DNA of 6,000 nucleotides from Planctomycetota bacterium (GTDB lineage Bacteria; Planctomycetota; SZUA-567; H5-PLA8), in the NCBI GenBank assembly GCA_025355035.1, contig JANXLS010001315.1, positions 1 through 6,000 of the forward strand, written 5' to 3'. The position numbers and the translations under genes were made by a program. Shown here piece by piece: positions 1 through 5,787 of the stretch. Numbering within the stretch: the first letter of the stretch is position 1; the number at the start of each line of letters is the position of its first letter. Under the pieces are notes generated by a model, which had not been told where the DNA came from, ran no database searches, and worked only from the letters and a program-made list of their open reading frames with translations.

Positions 1-513
1 GTTGTCCCGTAGTTCGAGCGTCTTCACTACGGTGCCATCAGCAGTGAAATCCACTTCGAGCATCTTGCCAGCCTTGTTGATGTCGACACTGTATACTTCC
101 TGTTTGGTCACCACGTCAGTTTCTTTATTCAAATCGGTGACCGTCCAATCGCCATATAGTTTTTGGAATGCGGTGCGCACCGACTCGGGAATGGCATCGG
201 CTTTCACCGCGAACCCGGTGCGCAGAAGTTTGGCATCTTCGGAAAAATACACATCGATCGACGTCTTGTCTTTCAGCTTCAATTCGATTGAATAATGAAC
301 GATCTTCTTGTCGATCGTCCGCTTTTCCGCACTGATATACTTACTGAATTTTCCCGGAAAAACAGATTTGGCGGCTTGAAGGATGGGCTCCGGAACATTG
401 TCCACAGCCACTTCAATATCGCGTGCGTAAACTTCCCCGCCTAACGCTCCGCCGGTCAATATCGTCAACAAAATCAGAAAAGCTATCGGGCTGCCGTGTC
501 GCATCGATTTCAT
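1..513 (-). CDS. Secreted protein with two PepSY-like (BLIP-like fold) repeats, 3' end beyond window
   Basis: The reading frame starts at an ATG at 513-511 and stays open to the left edge (171 codons, no stop), so the C-terminus is missing. GGAG lies 8 nt upstream of this ATG (minus strand, 525-522), which supports this start over the internal ATG at 504. Residues 9-26 are a hydrophobic signal-peptide core, with a plausible cleavage after V-Y-A at residue 30. The mature part holds two similar units of about 60 residues, roughly 40-98 and 107-164. Each has a VPE/IPE-type helix start, an aromatic-rich turn, a strand with Y-S-I/Y-S-V, and an acidic beta hairpin ending in (S/T)-x-D-(A/G). This is the pattern of the PepSY-like/beta-lactamase-inhibitor-like family (PF11396), whose members are periplasmic and mostly of unknown function. 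It lies 59 bp after the preceding gene on the same strand and may be the last gene of that operon. The family call rests on pattern only. The coding assignment itself is firm. Confidence 0.75.
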   Translation of the reverse strand, partial: MKSMRHGSPIAFLILLTILTGGALGGEVYARDIEVAVDNVPEPILQAAKSVFPGKFSKYISAEKRTIDKKIVHYSIELKLKDKTSIDVYFSEDAKLLRTGFAVKADAIPESVRTAFQKLYGDWTVTDLNKETDVVTKQEVYSVDINKAGKMLEVDFTADGTVVKTLELRDN

Positions 514-572
514 CAGAACAACTCCGTAAAATTCTAAACTCTGTGGCGCACAACGAAAGACGCGCGAATCTC

Positions 573-1424
573 TCAGAATACATGATTATTTCGCAAAAAA
601 TCTGCAATCATGACGCACAATTCAGCGGCCAACAGGAAAATGATCAGAATCTCCAGCAGGTACTCTTTACGGAAGTTACCATACTCGCCCATGCGCTGAT
701 TGGCCATTTCATAAATGTATTCATAAACTTCGATCTGTCCATCGAGTGTTTCAGCGCGGTCGTGGATATCAAACGCCGCGCGCAATCTCACAGCCAGTTT
801 TCGAGCGGATGGCGCCAACGGGAATTGGCACTTTGTGAGCGGTCGTTCGAGCTTCGACAGCCGGATTCGGCGCATCCACACTGAACGCGTCATGGCACCG
901 ATGTCACCCAGTCGATTCAGGTCCTCCGGCGTCACGTCATTGGCCAGCGGAAGATCTTTCTCCGCGCGCGACCACTCCGCTGCGATTTCACCTTCCAATC
1001 GGCGCAACTCGGTTTCATGAAACACGAAATCGGCGAGGGCCGTCAGCGCGTCGTTCCATTCGTTTTCAGGCAGGCAAACAACCGCTTGCCCCGACTTGAC
1101 CCGCACCCACGTGTTCATGCCGCCTGCCATTTTGACGACCACGGATGACGTGTTATTCAACGCGCTTTTCGGATGGATCCACTCCTCCGCGCGTTGAACC
1201 ACGTCGCTGCCGACGCGATTCGAATCGATGCAGATGCAGTTGAAATCCGGTTCCGCGACGAGGTGACTCGTCGGCCATTCCGCCCCTCTTTTTTCCTCCA
1301 ATAGGGCGACGCGCGTTTCGGGATGGGCAAACGTCAAAAAAGCCGTCGTTCCCAGCGGCGGAACTGTTTGAAAGGTCACGCGTTTAAAAGCGATACCCTC
1401 GTCAGCCGGACCTTCTGTGCTCAT
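573..1424 (-). CDS. C-terminally membrane-anchored protein, RMD1/DUF155 (YagE)-like
   Basis: This is a 283-aa protein starting at ATG 1424-1422, with AAGGGA 7 nt upstream. Residues 1-125 look like a mixed alpha/beta domain with no motif I recognise. Residues 135-255 are helical and highly charged (for example ETELRRLEGEI and DRAETLDGQIEVYEYIYE) and probably form coiled coil. Residues 256-277 are a single strong hydrophobic segment followed by a short RNNHVF tail. A charged helical region with a leucine-aspartate 'R-x-E-x-L-D' helix, leading into L-E-I-L-I-I-F-L-L just before the C-terminus, is how the RMD1/YagE (DUF155) family ends. That family is named for yeast meiotic-division and mitochondrial proteins, and its bacterial members have no known biochemistry. 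The resemblance is recalled rather than computed, and the usual Trp in the LEW motif is replaced here by I (LEI). It lies 37 bp downstream of the homospermidine-synthase-like gene and is probably co-transcribed. It could also be an unrelated tail-anchored protein. Confidence 0.8.
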   Translation of the reverse strand: MSTEGPADEGIAFKRVTFQTVPPLGTTAFLTFAHPETRVALLEEKRGAEWPTSHLVAEPDFNCICIDSNRVGSDVVQRAEEWIHPKSALNNTSSVVVKMAGGMNTWVRVKSGQAVVCLPENEWNDALTALADFVFHETELRRLEGEIAAEWSRAEKDLPLANDVTPEDLNRLGDIGAMTRSVWMRRIRLSKLERPLTKCQFPLAPSARKLAVRLRAAFDIHDRAETLDGQIEVYEYIYEMANQRMGEYGNFRKEYLLEILIIFLLAAELCVMIADFLRNNHVF

Positions 1425-1461
1425 TTAAAGATCCCTTGCGCCGGTGGCACTCGATGCCTCG

Positions 1462-2601
1462 TTACGAACATTCCGACGCCAAGACCTTGTAATCGTTCAC
1501 TTGGATCAGCGAGCGGAACGCGTCCATCCAGCCGGGCATTTCGTGCGTCAAATACACGCCGGGTTTCGTCTTGTTTTTTTGCAGCGCCAAGATCGACGCA
1601 GCCATGCCCGACGCCACCAGCCAGCACGTCGCATTCGTGTCCGTCGGCAATTGGGCGGAATTGGTCATCGTGCAATATTGGCCGTACCATTCCGTGCCGC
1701 TTCGCACCGCCACTCCGACGTAATCCGTGCCTTTTAATTCCATCTGCGGCTCGCGGATGAGCAGTTCAGGCGATTGGCAATAGCCGCCTTCGCGGATCAG
1801 CTTCATGTTGTCGGCGTGGAATCCATAGATGAATTTGACCGCCGTATCGTGCAGCCAGCCCATGTACAAACATTCTTCATGCCCGCACAAAAATGCGTCG
1901 CCATCGGGCGGAACAGGCACTTTGCTGAATGGAACGCCGATGCCACGGAAGCTCTGCGGCGTCCAACTCAACGCGTCTTCGTGCAGCAATACCGAGCCTC
2001 CATCGAGCACTTCGAATGTCCAGTCTTCCGTCAATTCCGCGCCCGATTCGCCGGGACACCACGTCGTCGAGGGCCCACTGAATTTGCCACTCGCCGGGAT
2101 GGTGTCATCGTATTCCCAATACACAATTTCGTCCGGGGCTTCGCCGTGCAGCTTCGTCTGGATAATCTCTTCGGCCATCGCGTTCAACGCGCCGGGATTC
2201 ATACCGGATGCGGCTACGTGCGCCTGATTCGACACGTGCGGTCGCTCGCAGATGAAATTGAACGCCGCAATGTGGATGTCGTCCTTGTAGTCCACCATCG
2301 TCGAATTGATCAGCGGAATGCCAAGGTTGTCGCAATAGGTCATCGTCGCGCGCTTGTCCAGCGTCGGCGTCAGATCGATGACGGCGTCGAACTTTTCCGC
2401 CGACACGCGATGCTGGAAATCGCCCATTGAATAGTGCTGGATCGTCCACTTTTCAAGCGTGCCGGCGAGCGCCTTTTGATGTGCTGCATAGTCCATCGGA
2501 CGCCGGGGATCGACGACTGCCGCTGTCCAACCGAGATTTTTACAAATATAGAGAAGACTGATTCCGACCGGACCGCCACCGCCAACAATCAAACATCGCA
2601 T
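1462..2601 (-). CDS. Homospermidine synthase-like / saccharopine dehydrogenase-family NAD-binding protein
   Basis: This is a 379-aa protein from ATG 2601-2599, with AGGAG about 11 nt upstream. The Rossmann glycine motif begins at residue 7, so the start is well placed. GGGGPVG (7-13) and VVDP with Asp31 at the end of the second strand suggest NAD(H) rather than NADP(H). Further along are SGMNPG (132-137), E163, W181, SWTP (212-215), HEE (241-243), WYG (305-307) and TNAT (322-325). The same motifs occur in the same order in the Blastochloris viridis homospermidine synthase as I remember it: GANPG, Glu210, Trp229, SWTP, HNE, WYG, TNAT. That enzyme joins two putrescines, or putrescine and spermidine, using bound NAD as a hydride carrier (EC 2.5.1.44). 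The protein is cytoplasmic, with no signal peptide. At 379 residues it is about 100 shorter than the usual enzyme, so it may be a compact relative with another amine substrate. The other reading is a generic saccharopine dehydrogenase-like protein or carboxynorspermidine dehydrogenase relative. It is first in the minus-strand operon. Confidence 0.85.
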   Translation of the reverse strand: MRCLIVGGGGPVGISLLYICKNLGWTAAVVDPRRPMDYAAHQKALAGTLEKWTIQHYSMGDFQHRVSAEKFDAVIDLTPTLDKRATMTYCDNLGIPLINSTMVDYKDDIHIAAFNFICERPHVSNQAHVAASGMNPGALNAMAEEIIQTKLHGEAPDEIVYWEYDDTIPASGKFSGPSTTWCPGESGAELTEDWTFEVLDGGSVLLHEDALSWTPQSFRGIGVPFSKVPVPPDGDAFLCGHEECLYMGWLHDTAVKFIYGFHADNMKLIREGGYCQSPELLIREPQMELKGTDYVGVAVRSGTEWYGQYCTMTNSAQLPTDTNATCWLVASGMAASILALQKNKTKPGVYLTHEMPGWMDAFRSLIQVNDYKVLASECS

Positions 2602-2655
2602 GCGCTTCGTTGCTCCTGATTTTTCGTGGTATATCTATCGGCTGTTTTCATTTTA

Positions 2656-2688
2656 GCAATTGCATTCGCGTGCATTTAATAAATGCGC
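2656..2688. repeat. Cluster of AATGCA-type half sites (operator-like)
   Basis: GCAATTGC (2656-2663) is an 8-bp palindrome. It overlaps the first of two TGCATT direct repeats, which begin at 2661 and 2671, exactly 10 bp (about one helical turn) apart. The second repeat is part of the perfect inverted repeat GCATTT-AAT-AAATGC (2672-2686), which gains one more G-C pair (2670/2688) after a mismatch. Its position, 60-90 bp upstream of the leftward gene and between divergent genes, suits an operator. No known regulator's box is recognised, and the repeats are short enough to be chance. Confidence 0.35.
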
Positions 2689-2723
2689 CATTTTGCTCAA
2701 CCGGCACGCCGATTAACTTATAT

Positions 2724-2730
2724 AAGGAGG
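2724..2730 (+). other. Orphan Shine-Dalgarno-like AAGGAGG
   Basis: The 7-base sequence is a near-perfect complement of the 16S rRNA 3' end, but no ATG or GTG follows at a normal spacing. The nearest candidates are TTG at 2746 (28 codons, ending 2832) and ATG at 2762 (38 codons, ending 2878), which begin 15 and 31 nt after the motif. Neither short product is recognisable. It may be a remnant of a lost gene, a leader peptide site or chance. It is far too distant to serve the gene at 2923. Confidence 0.3.
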
Positions 2731-2922
2731 GTATCGGGTAAACGTTTGAAAGATTCCGAAAATGTCATCATTTCGTTTGTGCACGGCTTTGGTTGCACTC
2801 GTTTCAAATCGGTGCGCTGCTGTCGCAATTGAACGATTGCTAAATAAAATAGTCCCGTGCCTTTTCCGCGCAGCGTGATAAAGTTCCAGCCTCTTTTATT
2901 TCCTTGGACTTTTATTGAGCGA

Positions 2923-4572
2923 ATGAATTCAACTCCCTTTGTTCCCTACGACCGCGTTGTGGTGCTTGCGCTGGATTCAGTGTGCTGGGAAGTCCTGCTG
3001 CCGCTGGCCGAAGACGGCACGATGCCGGCGCTCGCATCGTTTCTGAAAAGTTCGAGCTACGGCGTTCTCGAATCGACCATCCCGCCGCACACGGCCGCCG
3101 CATGGACCACGTGGTTGACCGGCAAAGATCCCGGCCAGCACGGTGTTGTCGATTTCGTCCGTTTCGATCCAACGAAGCATCGCTTCCGATTTCATGACAG
3201 CACCGTTCAGCGCGATTCAAGCCTGCTCAATATTCTCAGCAAAGCCGGTGTGTCGTGCGGTTCGATCTTTCTGCCGCGAAATTATCCGCCGTATCCGCTG
3301 CACGACGGCTACATGGTGAGCGGTTTTGAAACGCCCAACACGCAAAGCCGTTTCACCGAACCGCAAGATCTGCGCGAAGACATTCTCAACGTCTCGCCGC
3401 GTCTGCATTTCAATTTCGAAGACGATTGGGAAGAAGACGTCGACGACGCCGCGTTTTCGCGCAACATCGATCGCGCGATCGGTTCCGTCGAAATGCTTGA
3501 GTCCCTGGCCGTGCATTTTCAACGCACGCGGCCGACGCGCGTTCAAGTCGCGTATCTTCAGGCGACGGACATTCTCTTCCATAAAGCGTGGAAGTGGTGC
3601 GATCCGAATTCAAAGCAGACGAAAGCCAATCCGCGCCGCCGCGAGTTGATTCAGAAATTCTTCCGCCGCGTCGATTCCTCGATCAATCGAATCCTCGGTT
3701 TGCATTCCAGCGAGAGCCGGCGGATGACGGGTGTCAATCCGAACGCAAAGACGTTGCGCCTGATCTGCTCCGACCACGGCCACGGCAGCAGCGAAGGGCG
3801 CATCTTTGTCAACAACCTGCTGAAAGATTGGGGCTACCTCAAGCCCTTGGCAGGATTCGAGAAGTTGTCGCGCCGCATTGCGTCGTTCAGTTTCCAAAAG
3901 CAGGTTCGAAAGACGCGCAACAAAGAAATGGCGCTCGATTGGAGCCGCACCAAAGCGTACATGGCCCACGTCGGCATTCACGGCTACGTGTACCTCAATT
4001 TAAAAGGCCGTGAAGCAAATGGAATTGTTTCGCGCGAAGATTTTGATTCCGTCCGCAACGCTCTGATCGAAAAATTCCGCGCCGAAGTCATCCCCGGGAC
4101 GAAAACGCCGCTCTTCCAGAACGTCTATAAGGGCGAGGAGATTTACGCGCGCAAAGACGAATTCAATCTGCCCGACATCGTGTTGGCTGCCGCCGACGGT
4201 TTCTTTCCACGCAATAAATTGTCGAGCAAAAGCCCGATCCAGGTGTCACCCAACGCGGTCGGCGGTGTCCACCGTCCCGGCGGCGTGTACGCGTTCTCGG
4301 GCGAGGGCGTCGTGCGCAACGGCGTGATGGGGCGCAATGCCAGCATCGCCGACATCTGCCCCACAATTCTTGCCGCGCTCGGCCAACCGATTCCCAGCGA
4401 CGTGACGGGGAAGCCGATGCAGTTCATCTTTGACGACCCCCCGCCACTGGAAGTCAGCGCGAACGCGCCGTCGCCGACAGCTGCGCCCAATGCGGCCGAG
4501 CCTTCGGTGTACAGCGCCGAAGAGCAGCAGGAAGTCGAGAAGCGCCTGTCGGATCTGGGGTATTTGGAATAA
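2923..4572 (+). CDS. AlkP-superfamily phosphodiesterase/phosphohydrolase (type I phosphodiesterase, COG3379-like)
   Basis: This is a 549-aa protein counted from ATG 2923. An in-frame GTG at 2857 would add 22 residues, but it has no ribosome site, and family members begin close to the first beta strand, here VVVLALDS. The ATG has only a weak GAGCGA close to it. The two-metal site of the superfamily can be read in full. Asp18, Thr57 (nucleophile position, 10 residues before the Gly of LTGKDPGQHG), Asp284 and His285 (CSDHGHG) make one site. Asp216, His220 (ATDILFH) and His450 (VHRPGG) make the other. The protein should therefore be an active zinc or manganese phosphoesterase. The natural substrate cannot be told from the sequence. 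There is no signal peptide or membrane segment, which points to the cytoplasm. A Pro/Ala-rich linker (about 505-530) leads to a C-terminal RLSDLGYLE tail. The SGNH hydrolase gene follows 82 bp downstream on the same strand. Confidence 0.9.
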   Translation: MNSTPFVPYDRVVVLALDSVCWEVLLPLAEDGTMPALASFLKSSSYGVLESTIPPHTAAAWTTWLTGKDPGQHGVVDFVRFDPTKHRFRFHDSTVQRDSSLLNILSKAGVSCGSIFLPRNYPPYPLHDGYMVSGFETPNTQSRFTEPQDLREDILNVSPRLHFNFEDDWEEDVDDAAFSRNIDRAIGSVEMLESLAVHFQRTRPTRVQVAYLQATDILFHKAWKWCDPNSKQTKANPRRRELIQKFFRRVDSSINRILGLHSSESRRMTGVNPNAKTLRLICSDHGHGSSEGRIFVNNLLKDWGYLKPLAGFEKLSRRIASFSFQKQVRKTRNKEMALDWSRTKAYMAHVGIHGYVYLNLKGREANGIVSREDFDSVRNALIEKFRAEVIPGTKTPLFQNVYKGEEIYARKDEFNLPDIVLAAADGFFPRNKLSSKSPIQVSPNAVGGVHRPGGVYAFSGEGVVRNGVMGRNASIADICPTILAALGQPIPSDVTGKPMQFIFDDPPPLEVSANAPSPTAAPNAAEPSVYSAEEQQEVEKRLSDLGYLE

Positions 4573-4592
4573 CGGTTCGCAGCCATAACCGT
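4572..4592 (+). repeat. Perfect 6-bp inverted repeat after the AlkP-family gene
   Basis: ACGGTT (4572-4577) and AACCGT (4587-4592) can form a stem with a 9-base loop, starting at the last base of the stop codon. The 3' side is followed by GGCACACACAC rather than a T tract, so it is not a typical intrinsic terminator. It could be an mRNA-end or processing hairpin between this gene and the next. Confidence 0.35.
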
Positions 4593-4654
4593 GGCACACA
4601 CACATTCTTCGACAGTCCGATCACATACGATTTCAATAGGGTGTAGAGGAATTT

Positions 4655-5728
4655 ATGAAAACAACAACCCGCACGTCGCTCCGAGCACGGATCGGAAAAC
4701 TCTTTTTTTTCGTCGCCACGCTTCACGTCGCTTTTCATTCCGTGCAAGCGCTCGACGCTCCGCCTGCCGCGTCCGCAGTCGCGCTGGCGACGCCGGAGAT
4801 AAAAGCCGATGCCGGTGTCGTCACTATTACGTGTTCCACGCCCGGCGCGTTGATTCTGTATTCGTTGGACAAGTCGGATCCCGGCGCGAACGCAGGGCCG
4901 TACCTGGCGCCGATTGCGCTGCCGCATGGCGGCGTGGTCAAAGCGCGGGCGTTTACGGCAGATCACAAACAGAAGAGCGCTCTGGCTGAGGTGAAAATCG
5001 AACCCGCCCACGCTGGCGAACCGCTGCCGCCGACGTCAACCGTTGCCGTCACGCAGGGGCGCCAGTTTCCCGGATACGACTGGGCGAAGCGCCACGCGGC
5101 GATCTGCGCGGCTGTAAAGGAGCGCAACCCGAAGCTGGTCTTCATCGGCGATTCGATCACACATTTCTTCGGCGGCGAACCCAGCGATATCGGTCGCGCC
5201 GGCGCGACGGTCTGGAAGAAATATTACGAAGCGCGCAACCCGGTGAATCTCGGTTACGGTTGGGATCGGACCGAAAACGTGATCTGGCGTTTGGGCGAAG
5301 GCAAAGAACTCGAAGGGGCGTCGCCGAAAGTTGCGGTCATCATGATCGGCACGAACAACATGGGCATCAACACCGCGCCGGAAATCGCTCAGGGCGTCAC
5401 GCGGATCTGCGAACTGTTGCACAAAAATCAGCCGGAAACAAAGATTCTTCTCCTCGGCATCTTCCCGCGTGGGCCGAACCCGGATGGGACGCGAAAGAAG
5501 ATCGAAGAGATCAACGCGATCCTGGCGAAATTGGACGGGCAGAACCACATCACGTTCCTCGATATCGGCCCGAAGTTCCTCGCTGCGGATGGCGCGATTA
5601 CGAAGGACGTGATGAACGATTTCCTGCATCCCACCGCAAAAGGCTATGCGATGTGGTCCGAGGCGATGGAACCCACGCTCGCCAAATTGCTCGGAGAAGA
5701 ACCCATCCAGCCGGACGCTGCCAAGTAA
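4655..5728 (+). CDS. Exported SGNH/GDSL hydrolase with N-terminal chitobiase-C-like domain
   Basis: This is a 357-aa protein from ATG 4655, with AGAGGA 4 nt upstream. Residues 1-32 form a signal peptide: RAR charges, an LFFFVATLHVAF core, and cleavage after V-Q-A. Residues 45-116 resemble the CHB_HEX_C_1 domain, with the ILYSLDKSDPG turn typical of its 'Y-T-x-D-G-S-x-P' motif. This is an Ig-like module found on many secreted glycan-active proteins. Residues about 150-350 are an SGNH esterase of the PAF-acetylhydrolase-like subfamily. Block I is GDSIT with nucleophile Ser167. Block II is LGYGWDRTENVIWRL with oxyanion Gly200. Block III is GTNN with Asn234. Block V is DFLHP with Asp322 and His325. 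All catalytic residues are present, so it should be an active periplasmic or extracellular esterase, perhaps a carbohydrate deacetylase or lipase. The exact substrate is unknown. It lies 82 bp after the AlkP-family gene and may be co-transcribed with it. Confidence 0.92.
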   Translation: MKTTTRTSLRARIGKLFFFVATLHVAFHSVQALDAPPAASAVALATPEIKADAGVVTITCSTPGALILYSLDKSDPGANAGPYLAPIALPHGGVVKARAFTADHKQKSALAEVKIEPAHAGEPLPPTSTVAVTQGRQFPGYDWAKRHAAICAAVKERNPKLVFIGDSITHFFGGEPSDIGRAGATVWKKYYEARNPVNLGYGWDRTENVIWRLGEGKELEGASPKVAVIMIGTNNMGINTAPEIAQGVTRICELLHKNQPETKILLLGIFPRGPNPDGTRKKIEEINAILAKLDGQNHITFLDIGPKFLAADGAITKDVMNDFLHPTAKGYAMWSEAMEPTLAKLLGEEPIQPDAAK

Positions 5729-5742
5729 ATAATGTTTTTCCC

Positions 5743-5777
5743 GTCGGGCCCGTCCCGGCATGCCAGCCGCCGTTTTT
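5743..5777 (+). terminator. Possible weak terminator between convergent genes
   Basis: The 59-bp gap between two converging genes holds a stem GTCGGG (5743-5748) with CCCGGC (5754-5759), including one G-T pair and a 5-base loop. An alternative stem pairs CGGC (5756-5759) with GCCG (5766-5769) and is followed three bases later by TTTTT (5773-5777). The second would serve the rightward gene. Both stems are short, and there is no T run for the leftward gene, so the call is tentative. Confidence 0.25.
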
Positions 5778-5787
5778 CGACCGTTGT

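Larger units (their letters stand above)
2602..2922. promoter_or_regulatory. Divergent intergenic region with promoter-like AT-rich tracts
   Basis: This 321-bp stretch separates the leftward homospermidine-synthase-like gene from the rightward AlkP-superfamily gene, so it should carry promoters in both directions. It is visibly richer in A and T than the flanking genes. For the rightward gene, TATATAA at 2719-2725 and TAAAAT at 2845-2850 are possible -10 boxes, but neither has a good -35 at 16-18 bp. For the leftward gene, the minus-strand GATAGATATACC (2639-2628) could hold a -10. TTGCTA lies 18 bp upstream of its GATATA. All are weak matches to sigma-70 consensus. Also present are the half-site cluster at 2656-2688, an orphan Shine-Dalgarno at 2724-2730, and a short inverted repeat GCAAT/ATTGC at 2825-2840. 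I see no RNA gene or convincing riboswitch. Confidence 0.5.

Noticed and set aside
531..536. Minus-strand TAGAAT as a -10 box for the PepSY-like gene
   Set aside because: The match is 5 of 6, but transcription would start at about 524, on top of the Shine-Dalgarno at 525-522, and there is no -35 at normal spacing.
423..884. 153-codon plus-strand open frame covering the 514-572 gap
   Set aside because: It is antisense to two genes with clear signal-peptide and membrane-anchor features, and its sequence is low in meaningful pattern.
1774..2430. 218-codon plus-strand open frame
   Set aside because: It lies entirely antisense to the homospermidine-synthase-like gene, is rich in Arg/His/Val as GC-rich shadows are, and has no recognisable motif or ribosome site.
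2762..2878. 38-codon frame with a hydrophobic start as a real small gene
   Set aside because: The only good ribosome site is 31 nt upstream, the product is unrecognised, and it overlaps the region just before the AlkP-family gene. It is kept only as part of the orphan Shine-Dalgarno observation.
2857..2922. GTG at 2857 as the start of the AlkP-family gene
   Set aside because: There is no ribosome site before the GTG, the added 22 residues resemble neither a signal peptide nor the family's N-terminus, and ATG 2923 sits just before the first beta strand.
4454..5011. 185-codon minus-strand open frame bridging the gap between the two plus-strand genes
   Set aside because: It overlaps the ends of two well-supported genes on the opposite strand and shows no domain pattern.
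5036..5761. 241-codon minus-strand open frame
   Set aside because: It is antisense to the SGNH hydrolase, whose catalytic blocks are intact. The composition is Arg/Asp/Phe-rich and typical of a shadow frame.
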